Positions 54,693 to 63,614 of a stretch of DNA of 64,000 bases are shown one piece after another (positions within the stretch are counted from its first letter, which is position 1; every line of letters begins with the position of its first letter). A program made the translations under genes and the position numbers. Source of the DNA: Pseudobdellovibrionaceae bacterium (GTDB lineage: Bacteria; Bdellovibrionota; Bdellovibrionia; Bdellovibrionales; Bdellovibrionaceae); the NCBI GenBank assembly GCA_016785955.1, contig JAEUWH010000011.1, positions 80,523-144,522 of the forward strand, written 5' to 3'. A model generated the notes under the pieces. The model was not told where the DNA came from, made no database searches, and was given only the letters and a program-made list of their open reading frames with translations.

Positions 54693-54965
54693 CTATTTCC
54701 AAAAACTCTTTAAAATATCTGTAACTTCCCGCCCTGCTTGCGCGGCATCCTTCTTTGTCGGGGCCTCCACGATATGTTCTAGTATATGCCCCTCAAGTAT
54801 ATCTCCCATCATTCCTGTTAATGCTCCCCGACTAGAACTTAACAATTGCAAAAGTTTGTAGGGATCTTCTTCCGCATTTAAAATTTGCGATACTGCATCC
54901 AACTGTCCTTTGATCCTATTCACACGCGCGATCAATTTATCTTTATCTCTTATTGTATGGCTCAC
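54693..54965 (-). CDS. RcnR/CsoR-family metal sensor lacking Cys35
   Basis: This 90-residue all-helical repressor (DUF156 family) opens as MSHTIRDKDKL, like RcnR. The ligands His3, His60 (EGH) and His64 (LEH) are present, but position 35, a Cys in RcnR, CsoR and FrmR, is Pro. A different metal or effector preference is inferred. It heads an operon with the ferroportin-like exporter, and a likely operator lies in the divergent promoter region at 55017-55030. Confidence 0.85.
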   Translation of the reverse strand: MSHTIRDKDKLIARVNRIKGQLDAVSQILNAEEDPYKLLQLLSSSRGALTGMMGDILEGHILEHIVEAPTKKDAAQAGREVTDILKSFWK

Positions 54966-55016
54966 CCCAAACCCTCCTTGATTCCAATTCTGAGACAGCC
55001 TTGTCTCGCTATATGA

Positions 55017-55030
55017 TATAGGGGAGTATA
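55017..55030. promoter_or_regulatory. Probable RcnR-like operator
   Basis: TATA-GGGGAG-TATA resembles the G-tract site flanked by inverted AT bases used by RcnR/CsoR-family repressors. It lies between the divergent regulator gene and the His-rich protein gene. A separate inverted repeat GAGACA/TGTCTC sits next to it, near 54992-55007. Confidence 0.6.
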
Positions 55031-55109
55031 CTATATTTTTTCTCAGTTTAAAACTGTTTAATAATTACGCTTGACCAAAAACAACTTAATGCACTACCAT
55101 TAAGGCATC

Positions 55110-55511
55110 GTGAAGATGTTGTACGTTTTTGCATTAGTTATGCTCCACTTGTTTGCTCTTTCTAAAGAAGGATATATCGCCCTTCCTAAAATCGAGAGCG
55201 AATCGTCGCAAGATCACGTTCATTCTGATGAACATGCTGATCCTACGCAAAGCCACGAACACGATGAAGAGTCCAACAATGTTGCTGATTTTTCTTATCA
55301 CGAACACACCCACAGACATTCTCCTGATGAACCTGAGCATACACACACTCACCATCATTCAGTAGCTTCTGGACAATCAGTTCCTTTTCTTTTTGGATCT
55401 AACTTTCAATATGTAGTTCAATTTAATCAGGGTCTTCAATTTGGAAGATTCAATGCTACATCTATTCAAAGTCCTTATTTAGACTCAGTTTTTCGCCCTC
55501 CGATCGCCTAA
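55110..55511 (+). CDS. His-rich secreted protein of the metal cluster
   Basis: This protein of about 133 residues (GTG start at 55110 or ATG at 55116) has a hydrophobic N-terminal segment. Residues 35-88 are crowded with His, Asp and Glu (for example HVHSDEHADPTQSHEH and EHTHTHHH). This composition suits periplasmic metal buffering. The C-terminus is unlike known domains. Confidence 0.7.
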   Translation: MKMLYVFALVMLHLFALSKEGYIALPKIESESSQDHVHSDEHADPTQSHEHDEESNNVADFSYHEHTHRHSPDEPEHTHTHHHSVASGQSVPFLFGSNFQYVVQFNQGLQFGRFNATSIQSPYLDSVFRPPIA

Positions 55512-55659
55512 TTTTATTTACACCAAATCTTATTTAACTATTTGTGTTTTCGCGCAGATTTTCGCGCGCTCGGCCTAGTTAAACCATTCGATTTGGCGTC
55601 TTTTATTCTACCAATACATTTTAAATAAATTTCCGCAGCATTGCTGTGAAAGGCGACTT

Positions 55660-56907
55660 ATGTCTTTACGACCACAATTGTTTATTATGGTTTTAGGCTG
55701 GACGGCTATTGGAATAGCACAGTCTAGCTCCGCCAACTGTGACACTTTTTCTAATTATAAAGATGTCATCCGTTGCGCTATTGAAAACCATCCAGATGCT
55801 CAACAAGCTAAACTTCTCTTTAAACAAAATGAGAACTTAGTTGGTATTGCCGAGCAACGTCCTAACATAGAGCTAGATTCTCAGGTATTAGGAGGAAGGG
55901 TTGGCGACGATAGCTACCAATACACTCAAATAAATTTGGCCCACACTTTTGAATTAGGCGGCAAACGTGATGCCCGCATACGCAGATCTGAAGCACAGGT
56001 GCGAAATAGCGGATTTGATCTAAAGCTAGTTCAGGAACAAATCTATCTAAAGACTTATCTAGCGATGGTTCGCATTCGCCAAATTAATGCCGAGATCGCT
56101 GTTTACGATGATGCTTTAACGACGTTTGAGCGTATCCAAAAGCAGTATCAGTCAAGACCGCGCATGACTCCTGAGCAAAAGGCCACTTACGCAATAATGG
56201 ATATTGCGGCTAGTGATTATCGACTACGTCGACGTCCGCTAGTTAACGAGGTACGCGAGAACGAAAAGTTTCTAGAAATGGCTACCGGGAAAAAGTTTGA
56301 TGTCAGAAAAGATTTTCTTCCGACATTCAGAAAAAAATGGCCGACTGTTTCTTCCTCGGGCAACTCTGATACGACGAGAAGTCTTACCTTACAGAAATCA
56401 ATAACGGATCTTGAGGTCGCACAAGCCGAACTTAAAGAAGCAGAAAGTTTAGCCTGGCCCGATTTGAAGCTCGGCCCCACTTTCGAGACGCAATCAGCAG
56501 GTAGCCAGAAGACTAACTCGTTTGGCTTAAACTTATCGTTTGCAATTCCATTGTTCCACACGAACGGCGCCGGAAAAGCTTATGCGACTGCTGGAATCAG
56601 TCGCGCGCAAGTCGCGGTTGCAAATGCAAAAAATATCGAAAGCCAAAGACTGCAACTGCAAATTGATAAATACAAAGATGCAGTTAATTCGCTTGAAAAT
56701 TCACTCTCGTCTACGGAGCTAGACAGAAAACATCGAGATGTTGAGAGTTCATTCGGTAGCGGAGTTATTCCAAGCTCACTTGTAATCGAAATCCACCGTC
56801 AAATGGCGGATTACGTAAAGAGTTTAAGCGAGCAAGAAAATACGGCCATCGAAGCGCTAGCAAATATTTATTCCATCGAAGGCCGCCTTCTATCGGAGGG
56901 ATTATGA
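55660..56907 (+). CDS. czcC: CzcC-like outer-membrane efflux protein
   Basis: This 415-residue protein has a signal peptide (cleaved near SSA-N, residue 25) and a TolC-fold body made of two repeated helical halves, with typical ALENHPD-like start (CAIENHPDAQQA). It forms the outer-membrane channel of a CzcCBA metal efflux pump. Its stop overlaps the next start as ATGA. Confidence 0.85.
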   Translation: MSLRPQLFIMVLGWTAIGIAQSSSANCDTFSNYKDVIRCAIENHPDAQQAKLLFKQNENLVGIAEQRPNIELDSQVLGGRVGDDSYQYTQINLAHTFELGGKRDARIRRSEAQVRNSGFDLKLVQEQIYLKTYLAMVRIRQINAEIAVYDDALTTFERIQKQYQSRPRMTPEQKATYAIMDIAASDYRLRRRPLVNEVRENEKFLEMATGKKFDVRKDFLPTFRKKWPTVSSSGNSDTTRSLTLQKSITDLEVAQAELKEAESLAWPDLKLGPTFETQSAGSQKTNSFGLNLSFAIPLFHTNGAGKAYATAGISRAQVAVANAKNIESQRLQLQIDKYKDAVNSLENSLSSTELDRKHRDVESSFGSGVIPSSLVIEIHRQMADYVKSLSEQENTAIEALANIYSIEGRLLSEGL

Positions 56908-57323
56908 GAAATAATAAAATAAACATTCTTTTACTATGCACTGTCATAACAATCAGTGCGGTATCTCAAGAAGAAGCGACCGGTTTCCGCGCAGGTCCAA
57001 ACATGGCAGCCACAGAGGCCAGTTTAAAAGATGGCTTTAAGCTAACGGACAAGGCTAAAGAAGTTATCGGTGTAAAAACCAAATCTATTGGATCAAAGCC
57101 ATACTCTATACCAAATGAGGCCCTTGTTCACTACGGCGACAAAGTTGGCGTCTATCGTTTACGCGATGGTTGGTTCAAATTGATTGAAGTTCAAAAAACA
57201 AATAAAGACAGCGGAACATCTACCATTTCAAGTTCCGATCTAAATGAAAAAGATCAAATCGCCATTGAAGGCGTAGCCCTTTTACGTGTCAGTGAAATGG
57301 ATATCTTCGGAGGTGAAGAATGA
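56904..57323 (+). CDS. Shortened CzcB-like periplasmic adaptor
   Basis: This protein has only 139 residues, where normal CzcB adaptors have 350-500. A signal peptide is followed by a part resembling only the C-terminal membrane-proximal and beta-barrel end of an adaptor (IPNEALVHYGDKVGVYRL ... DQIAIEGVALLRVSEMDIFG). The lipoyl and alpha-hairpin domains are absent. ATGA overlaps on both sides show it is in an intact operon, so it is probably a true short form. Confidence 0.68.
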   Translation: MRNNKINILLLCTVITISAVSQEEATGFRAGPNMAATEASLKDGFKLTDKAKEVIGVKTKSIGSKPYSIPNEALVHYGDKVGVYRLRDGWFKLIEVQKTNKDSGTSTISSSDLNEKDQIAIEGVALLRVSEMDIFGGEE

Positions 57324-60300
57324 TCAGCAAGATAATTGCCTTTTCAATATATAATCGCATCGCAGTTCTGGCCATAACGTTGGCTATCGGTATTGCGGGA
57401 TGGTTTACATTTGAAAACCTACCTATTGATGCCGTTCCGGATGTTACGAATAATCAAGTTCAAATTAACAGCGCCGTTGATGGTTTATCACCAGAAGAAA
57501 CTGAACGAAATGTAACTTTCGTTATCGAAACCGCAATGCGTGGTCTTCCCGGTGTTACGGAAGTGCGATCTTTAACACGGTTTAACTTGTCGCAAGTTAC
57601 AGTTATCTTTGAAGATGAGGTCGACATCTATCGGGCTCGTCAATTGGTTGCCGAACGCCTTCAATCGGTATCTGGCTCTCTTCCTCCCGGAGTTTTACCA
57701 CGTCCGGGTCCCGTAAGTTCTGGACTTGGTGAGATAGTTCACTATTCCGTTGAAGCCGATAAAATTGAAGAAGGGCAAAAACGAATTGAACAACTCATGG
57801 AAATGCGGACGATCCAAGAATGGTTTGTTAAACCCCGCCTGTTAACTGTTAAAGGCGTAGCGGAAGTAAACACCATTGGCGGATTTGAGCGGCAATTCCA
57901 TATCCAACCGAATGCGGCTAAAATGGCTCGTTACGGAGTTCAATTCTCTGAGATTATCGAAGCCATTGAACGAACTAATAAAAATGTCGGCGGTGGCTAC
58001 GTCCAGCAAACTGGGGAACAATTCCTTGTTCAAGCTGTGGGTCTTTTAAAGGACATCGAAGACATTCGCGCGGTTCCTTTAAAATCGCTCGAAACATTTC
58101 AGACGATCACAATTGGTGATGTGGCCGATGTCGCCCTAGCAACTGAATTACGTTCTGGTGCCGGTCTTGTTCGCTCTCGCGAGGCAGTTGTGGGCACAGT
58201 CATGATGTTAATGGGTGAAAACAGTCGAACAGTTGCTATGCGTGTTGATGAGCGTTTAAAGGAAATCCAGCAAGGCTTACCTAAAGGCTATAAACTTGAA
58301 ACTCTCTACATTCGTTCAGACTTAGTAAGCTCAACAATCGGTACCGTGGAGCACAATCTGCTAACTGGTGCTTTTCTAGTTATCGTGATCCTTGCGTTGC
58401 TGATGGGTAACTTGAGAGCCGCCATTATTACCGCAATTACTATTCCACTCTCTCTACTGATTTCATTTATCGCGATGAGATATTTTAAAATCTCCGGCAA
58501 TCTGATGAGTTTAGGTGCGCTAGATTTCGGAATTATTGTCGATGGAACGGTTATTCTCCTGGATCACTGCGTGCGGGTGATCCAAGAGCGTTCTGCGGCC
58601 ATGAAAAGAAATTTAACCAAAGAAGAACTACAGAAAGCGGTTTATGACGCCACTGTTCACATCCGTACTGCCGCCGGTTTCGGTCAATTAATCATTGTCG
58701 TAGTGTTTCTTCCAATTTTCTCTCTCGTTGGAGTAGAAGGAAAAATGTTTCGCCCAATGGCGGCAACGTTTATCATCGCGATTCTTGCGGCTTTAGTTCT
58801 TTCATTTACGACTGCGCCTGCTTTGGCAAGTTTACTAATGACAGGAAAAGTTGCCGACAAAGAGCCATGGTTGATGAGAAAACTTGAGCACTTTTATGCC
58901 CCGATATTAAATTTCGTTCTGAAGTTTAAAGTAGCAACAATCTCCATTGGCGTCATCTCAACGATCATTGGTGCGATCCTGTTTGCTCGTCTGGGCGGAG
59001 AGTTCTTGCCACAGTTAGATGAAGGCACTCTACTCGTCCAAACAACTCGACCTGTGAATGTAAGTATCGATCAATCGGTGGTGCTTCAGGCTAAGACGGA
59101 AGAAATCGCGTCTCAATTTCCGGAAGTGGCTTATACATTCTCAAAAATTGGTACATCCGAAATTGCGAACGACCCTATGGGCGTTCACCAAGCTGATACC
59201 TACGTTATGTACAAGCCCGAAAAAGAATGGCCACTAATCGAAGGTAAACGCAGAACTCGCGGTGAAGTTGCAAATGCCATCATCGAAAGACTTGATGCTG
59301 AATTACCTGGTCAATCCGTACTTAGAAGCCAGCCGATTCAAATGCGCTTTAATGACTTATTGGAAGGTTCTAAATCGGACGTTGCGGTTAAACTCTACGG
59401 TGATGATATGGAAACTCTTTCATCGATCACAAAGCAGATTGCTGCAATCGTCGAAAAAATCGAGGGTGCCGGGGAAGTGGAAACCGAGCTTCGCGGTACT
59501 TCGCCACTATTAAAGGTCACTCCGAAGAAAGAAATGCTAAGAAAAATGGGGATCTCTACTCAACAAGTTTTACAAACTGTTGGTGTTGCTCTTGGAGGTT
59601 CTGAGGCTGGAATTCTTTATGAGGGCGAGCGTCGATTTCCGATCTTTGTCAGGTTGAGTGAAAAACAACGATCAGACCTTGATGGAATTCGTAATTTGCC
59701 AGTGGGCATTGGTAGCAATGCCACAGTTCCGCTAAGCGAAGTAGCTGACATCAAGTTTGATGCGGCCTACGGAACAATTGTTCGTGAAGATGGAAAACGT
59801 CGTGCGGCCGTTATGATTAATCCGCATGGCCGAGATACTGAAAGCTTTGTTAATGAAGCTAGAGCGGCCGTTGAACAACAAGTAAAATTACCGGAAGGTT
59901 ATTACATTGAATGGACTGGAACATTCAGAAATCTTCAGGAAGCTAAATCACGCTTGTTAATCTTAGCCCCATTGGCATTGCTTTTAGTTCTTCTAATGAT
60001 CTACGCCGCATTCAAAAGCGTTGGTGAAACATTGCTTATTTTTGCATGTGTACCGATGGCCCTTGTAGGCGGGGTACTTGGTCTAATGATGAACGGCCTT
60101 CCGTTTAGCATTACTGCGGGTGTTGGCTTTATCGCCTTATCCGGTATTGCAGTTCTAAATGGGGTCGTACTGATGAACTACTTCAACGACCTCAGAAAAG
60201 AACGTCTAGATTCAAAAACAATTGTTACTCGCGGTGCTTTACTGCGCCTACGTCCGGTAATGATGACAGCACTAGTAGATATTTTTGGATTCTTGCCAAT

Positions 60301-60460
60301 GATGCTTTCAACAAGCATCGGTGCGGAAGTTCAAAAACCTCTAGCATCTGTCGTTATCGGTGGAATCGTATCATCGACTCTACTAACCCTACTCGTTTTA
60401 CCTGCGCTCTATTTAGCGTTTGAAAAATACATGAAACACGAAACCAGCGAAGCCAACTAA
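57320..60460 (+). CDS. czcA: CzcA-like heavy-metal RND pump
   Basis: This 1046-residue proton-driven exporter has twelve helices and two large periplasmic loops. The TM4 motif of the divalent-cation (Zn/Co/Cd/Ni) class is at D402-FGIIV-D408 with D415 at the usual Glu415; the monovalent-copper CusA type lacks this. It should export divalent metals with CzcC and the short adaptor. Confidence 0.92.
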   Translation: MISKIIAFSIYNRIAVLAITLAIGIAGWFTFENLPIDAVPDVTNNQVQINSAVDGLSPEETERNVTFVIETAMRGLPGVTEVRSLTRFNLSQVTVIFEDEVDIYRARQLVAERLQSVSGSLPPGVLPRPGPVSSGLGEIVHYSVEADKIEEGQKRIEQLMEMRTIQEWFVKPRLLTVKGVAEVNTIGGFERQFHIQPNAAKMARYGVQFSEIIEAIERTNKNVGGGYVQQTGEQFLVQAVGLLKDIEDIRAVPLKSLETFQTITIGDVADVALATELRSGAGLVRSREAVVGTVMMLMGENSRTVAMRVDERLKEIQQGLPKGYKLETLYIRSDLVSSTIGTVEHNLLTGAFLVIVILALLMGNLRAAIITAITIPLSLLISFIAMRYFKISGNLMSLGALDFGIIVDGTVILLDHCVRVIQERSAAMKRNLTKEELQKAVYDATVHIRTAAGFGQLIIVVVFLPIFSLVGVEGKMFRPMAATFIIAILAALVLSFTTAPALASLLMTGKVADKEPWLMRKLEHFYAPILNFVLKFKVATISIGVISTIIGAILFARLGGEFLPQLDEGTLLVQTTRPVNVSIDQSVVLQAKTEEIASQFPEVAYTFSKIGTSEIANDPMGVHQADTYVMYKPEKEWPLIEGKRRTRGEVANAIIERLDAELPGQSVLRSQPIQMRFNDLLEGSKSDVAVKLYGDDMETLSSITKQIAAIVEKIEGAGEVETELRGTSPLLKVTPKKEMLRKMGISTQQVLQTVGVALGGSEAGILYEGERRFPIFVRLSEKQRSDLDGIRNLPVGIGSNATVPLSEVADIKFDAAYGTIVREDGKRRAAVMINPHGRDTESFVNEARAAVEQQVKLPEGYYIEWTGTFRNLQEAKSRLLILAPLALLLVLLMIYAAFKSVGETLLIFACVPMALVGGVLGLMMNGLPFSITAGVGFIALSGIAVLNGVVLMNYFNDLRKERLDSKTIVTRGALLRLRPVMMTALVDIFGFLPMMLSTSIGAEVQKPLASVVIGGIVSSTLLTLLVLPALYLAFEKYMKHETSEAN

Positions 60461-60472
60461 AGGAGATTAAAC

Positions 60473-61228
60473 ATGAAGTTATTCGCATTACTATTTTCAC
60501 TATTACTGAGCCCACAATTGTGGGCCCACGGAATATCCGCCGCCGATAAGCAAGCCATGCTGGACGGAGGGTACCTTCGCTATGTGTGGCTTGGAGCCAC
60601 GCATATGCTATCAGGCTATGACCATTTACTCTTTATCTTCGGAGTCATATTTTTCCTGAGCACATTCAAAGATATCGTAAAATTCATAAGTGTATTCACA
60701 TTTGGCCACTGTATCACACTGATCTTTGCAACGTTCTTTAAAATCACGGCAAATTACTACTTAATTGATGCCGTAATTGCGATTAGCGTAATGTATAAAG
60801 GATTTGAAAACATTGACGGCTTTAAAAAGTACTTTGATTGGAAAGCGCCAAGCCTTCTAACTATGGTATTTGTCTTTGGTTTAATCCATGGTTTCGGCTT
60901 ATCTACTCGTTTACAGCAGTTACCTTTAGGTGACGACAAGCTCCAAATGCTTTTCAGAATTTTGTCATTCAACGTCGGTGTTGAAGTAGGACAAATTGTT
61001 GCCTTAACGGCGATGCTGATCGTTCTTAGCGGTTGGAGAAAAGCAAAAGCGTTTGCCAAATTCGCCTACGCCGCAAACGTGGGGTTAATTGCGGGTGGAA
61101 TATTTTTATTCTTCATGCAGTTCCATGGTTACTGGCATGGTTCAGATCCGGATGCATTCCCATTAAACAAAGATGATCACTCGCACATCCATGAAGATAT
61201 GGCTCAAGAACAATTGAATTCACACTAA
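60473..61228 (+). CDS. HupE/UreJ family membrane protein
   Basis: This 251-residue protein has a signal segment ending WAHG, then the family signature GATHMLSGYDHLLFIFGVIF, a further FTFGHCITLI and VFGLIHGFGLS, with about seven helices. HupE/UreJ proteins are Ni2+/Co2+ permeases. The His-rich end (HSHIHEDM) fits metal handling. It begins 12 bp after czcA with AAAGGAG, so it is in the same operon. Confidence 0.85.
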   Translation: MKLFALLFSLLLSPQLWAHGISAADKQAMLDGGYLRYVWLGATHMLSGYDHLLFIFGVIFFLSTFKDIVKFISVFTFGHCITLIFATFFKITANYYLIDAVIAISVMYKGFENIDGFKKYFDWKAPSLLTMVFVFGLIHGFGLSTRLQQLPLGDDKLQMLFRILSFNVGVEVGQIVALTAMLIVLSGWRKAKAFAKFAYAANVGLIAGGIFLFFMQFHGYWHGSDPDAFPLNKDDHSHIHEDMAQEQLNSH

Positions 61229-61263
61229 TTTAACAACAAACAACCATAACAAAAGGAGAAAAA

Positions 61264-61617
61264 ATGAAAAATTTATTTATGGTGTCAGCGGCCCTACTAA
61301 CTTCAACTTTAGCATTGGCTCATGGAGACCACAAACCACCTCCACGTGTTGCAAAATGCGAATCCAGCAAATGCACTAAAGAGGAAATTATGAAGGGCGC
61401 CGACATGGCCATAGCGCTGGCCAAAAAAGATGGCGACGCCAAGAAAAAATCTTGGACTGTTACTACACCTTTAAGTGTTGAAGAAAAATCGTTTTCTAAA
61501 GGTCCTGAATATGTAATGGCGTTTGAAGATAAATCGCGTCCTGAAGGCGAACAAAAACTATACATCTTTGTAACTTTTGAAGGCGCTTATAACGGCGCAA
61601 ATTTTAGCGGAAAATAA
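61264..61617 (+). CDS. DUF6488-like periplasmic protein of the metal cluster
   Basis: This 117-residue protein has a signal peptide ending LAHGDHK, then KCESSKCTKEEIMKGADM, and a beta-strand C-terminal part (KLYIFVTFEGAY). Small proteins of this kind are found beside czc-type pumps. Their role is unknown. GGAGAA precedes the ATG. Confidence 0.65.
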   Translation: MKNLFMVSAALLTSTLALAHGDHKPPPRVAKCESSKCTKEEIMKGADMAIALAKKDGDAKKKSWTVTTPLSVEEKSFSKGPEYVMAFEDKSRPEGEQKLYIFVTFEGAYNGANFSGK

Positions 61618-61625
61618 TTAGCCCA

Positions 61626-61667
61626 AAGGGCTTATGCCACCCCTCACCCCTGGCATAGGTCCTTTAA
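61626..61667. terminator. Hairpin ending the metal operon
   Basis: TATGCCA (61633-61639) pairs with TGGCATA (61651-61657), extended by AAAGG/CCTTT after an internal loop. A small AGCCC/GGGCT hairpin overlaps its left side. The T-run is weak, so termination is moderately supported. Confidence 0.45.
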
Positions 61668-61711
61668 AAGCATTGGCCAAGGATGGCCATATTTAGTGAT
61701 AGGAAGATAAA

Positions 61712-62497
61712 ATGGTCCATATCCCACGAGGAAATACTCAAAAAAACGTCAGTCGAGATGTCTATGAAACTCTACTTCCAGAGTTAAAAAATGAAGCGAC
61801 AAAAATGCTTGTAGATATTCCTTGCGGAGATGGAAGTTTCGCAGAGTTTATACAAAATTCTCATCCAAAAATATCAGTAGTCGGCGCAGATCTACACCAA
61901 GAAGCCTCAGGAAAATTAAAAGCATTTTACAAATCCGATGCAGTTCACTTCCTAAAATATCTATGTCCAAAGAAAGTCGATATAATAACGTGTATTAGCG
62001 GTGTAATGTGCTTTGACCGCATTGAGGAACTATTTCAGCAGTTTTCTAAAGTATTAAAGAATAACGGTATCGTCATAATTACGAATGACAACGTCCATAC
62101 AATAAGAGATCGCCTAAGTTTTTTAATGTTCGGTTATTTTAAACGATTCAATCCATTTTATAAAAAAAACGAAGGAATATGGAAAGTCGTTTTACCTCAA
62201 GAAATAGTCATGCACTTAGAGAAAAACGGTTTTGACGATATTAAAATTAAATATACCTCAACATATTACGAAGATTTTTTATTTTTCCCATTAGCCGTAA
62301 TTCTATTTCCAGTTTGCGTGATCGGATTACTACCAAAAGCTCAATGGAACCTGAGGCAAGTTCTAAAAATTTATTCCTTTAAAATGTTGATAGGCAGACA
62401 TTACATAGTATCAGCAAAGAAATATTCGTTAGGTCTACTCTGCTTTTTATCGACGGAAATAAATCAACTTATGCAATGGGCAGCTCAATATGGTTAG
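61712..62497 (+). CDS. Class I SAM-dependent methyltransferase
   Basis: This 261-residue protein has motif I VDIPCGDGSF (residues 34-43), an acidic motif II (VVGADLH), and later LKNNGIVIITNDN typical of small-molecule methyltransferases. The C-terminal third contains a hydrophobic stretch (FFPLAVILFPVCVIGLL), suggesting a membrane-associated substrate, perhaps a lipid or quinone. AGGAAG precedes the ATG. Confidence 0.75.
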   Translation: MVHIPRGNTQKNVSRDVYETLLPELKNEATKMLVDIPCGDGSFAEFIQNSHPKISVVGADLHQEASGKLKAFYKSDAVHFLKYLCPKKVDIITCISGVMCFDRIEELFQQFSKVLKNNGIVIITNDNVHTIRDRLSFLMFGYFKRFNPFYKKNEGIWKVVLPQEIVMHLEKNGFDDIKIKYTSTYYEDFLFFPLAVILFPVCVIGLLPKAQWNLRQVLKIYSFKMLIGRHYIVSAKKYSLGLLCFLSTEINQLMQWAAQYG

Positions 62498-62744
62498 AAA
62501 CCTAATCGCCTTTGTCCTTTATTTTCCATTCGCTTATGCGGGAGATCCCACTACAACGCACACGCATGTCATTAATCTAAAAGGGAAATATGACCCAAGA
62601 GTTTTGGTCATGGGAGTTATCGCACTTGTGATCTTGATCGCAGTGCTATGGTTCGCTCCCCATTCTACAAAAAAGAAAAAAAATAAAAAGAATTATTTTA
62701 AGACAAAAAATAAACGGGGAAAAGGTATGAAACTTCCCTATTAA
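62490..62744 (+). CDS. Small membrane protein with basic tail
   Basis: This 84-residue protein has a signal peptide (cleaved near AYA-G), a His/Thr stretch (TTTHTHV), one membrane helix (VLVMGVIALVILIAVLWFA) and a very Lys-rich cytoplasmic tail. It overlaps the methyltransferase end by 8 bp. The function is unknown. Confidence 0.6.
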   Translation: MVRNLIAFVLYFPFAYAGDPTTTHTHVINLKGKYDPRVLVMGVIALVILIAVLWFAPHSTKKKKNKKNYFKTKNKRGKGMKLPY

Positions 62745-62756
62745 AAAGGAGAACGT

Positions 62757-63152
62757 ATGAAGGTAACGATTTTAGGATTTACCCTATTAGGAACAGTATT
62801 GTTAAGCATCGGTTGTGCACACACCCACAAAGTATTAGGACGCCAAGATAAAGTGGAAATACCGGAAGGAGTGCGAGTTAACGTCGGCTCCCCTCATGTT
62901 AAGGAGGGAGATGTCGTCGACATATATAGACGTAAGTGTAAGAAGTTTTCCACTGGCAAAGGAAATTCCACTGAAACTTGCACTCGTACCTTCGTAGCTC
63001 AAGCGCCCATCATAAAGATTTTGTCAGAAGACGAATCTATTATGTCTCCTCCGGCTGGATTTAAATTAGAAACCGATATGTTCGTTGAGGACAAAAATTC
63101 TGAAGGCGAAGACCAAATGCGACCGTTAATTTGCCCACAACCACAAAAATAG
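62757..63152 (+). CDS. Lipoprotein of the cargo region
   Basis: This 131-residue protein has a lipobox ending at Cys20 (LLSIGC) followed by a short His pair and a small beta-rich domain with two Cys (RRKCKKF ... TETCTRTF). It lies 12 bp after the small membrane protein gene with AAAAGGAG ahead of the ATG. No family is recognised. Confidence 0.65.
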   Translation: MKVTILGFTLLGTVLLSIGCAHTHKVLGRQDKVEIPEGVRVNVGSPHVKEGDVVDIYRRKCKKFSTGKGNSTETCTRTFVAQAPIIKILSEDESIMSPPAGFKLETDMFVEDKNSEGEDQMRPLICPQPQK

Positions 63153-63160
63153 GACAGAAA

Positions 63161-63370
63161 ATGAAGAAATTTTTAAGTATAACTATTCTAGCCGCCCTGC
63201 TAACCAGCTTTAATACATTCGCCTGTACGGACTGTGGGGACGACAAGCAAACCGTAACTACAGCTAACGAAGGCAAAAAAAAGAAGAAGAAACCAAAAAA
63301 ATGTAAATGTGCCGAGGAAAGCAAGAAATTAGAACAAAAAGAAGAAAAAGAGCAAACTTCAGCCCCCTAG
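63161..63370 (+). CDS. Small Cys/Lys-rich secreted protein
   Basis: The protein has 69 residues from the ATG 63161-63163, preceded by AGGA. Its signal peptide ends at FACTDCGDD. The mature part is a Lys-rich segment with CTDC and CKC pairs and a Glu/Lys tail, consistent with metal binding in the periplasm. It is the last plus-strand gene of the element. Confidence 0.55.
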   Translation: MKKFLSITILAALLTSFNTFACTDCGDDKQTVTTANEGKKKKKKPKKCKCAEESKKLEQKEEKEQTSAP

Positions 63371-63386
63371 TAAATCTCGATCAAAA

Positions 63387-63409
63387 GGGAGAGTTGCTAT
63401 CGCTCTCCC
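63387..63409 (-). terminator. Intrinsic terminator for the right-end minus-strand genes
   Basis: GGGAGAG (63387-63393) pairs with CTCTCCC (63403-63409); on the minus strand it is followed by TTTT. It ends transcription of the 55-residue gene. In the excised circle it would be the end of the whole transfer-integrase transcript. It may also stop the plus-strand cargo genes. Confidence 0.7.
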
Positions 63410-63420
63410 CTATGATCCAA

Positions 63421-63588
63421 CTAATCAGCTAATCTGCGATTCCATTTACCAAGTTTAAAATTCTGTTGATCCTTGTGCGCTTCCACTGCCTGCTTGGCCA
63501 GGTTTAGGGCAGCAGGGGCTAACTGCCCAGCCAGCAAAAGACTGATCGCGATCGTCATTATTCCGATAACAAATTTTGAAATTCCCAT
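63421..63588 (-). CDS. Small membrane protein next to the integrase tail
   Basis: The protein has 55 residues from the ATG 63586-63588, with GGAGG at good spacing. One N-terminal helix (FVIGIMTIAISLLLAGQLAP) is followed by a short charged part. In the integrated form it has no evident promoter of its own. In the circle it follows the full integrase gene in the transfer operon. An exclusion factor or toxin is possible by position only. Confidence 0.6.
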   Translation of the reverse strand: MGISKFVIGIMTIAISLLLAGQLAPAALNLAKQAVEAHKDQQNFKLGKWNRRLAD

Positions 63589-63614
63589 GTAAACGAACCT
63601 CCGTTTGCTCAAAT

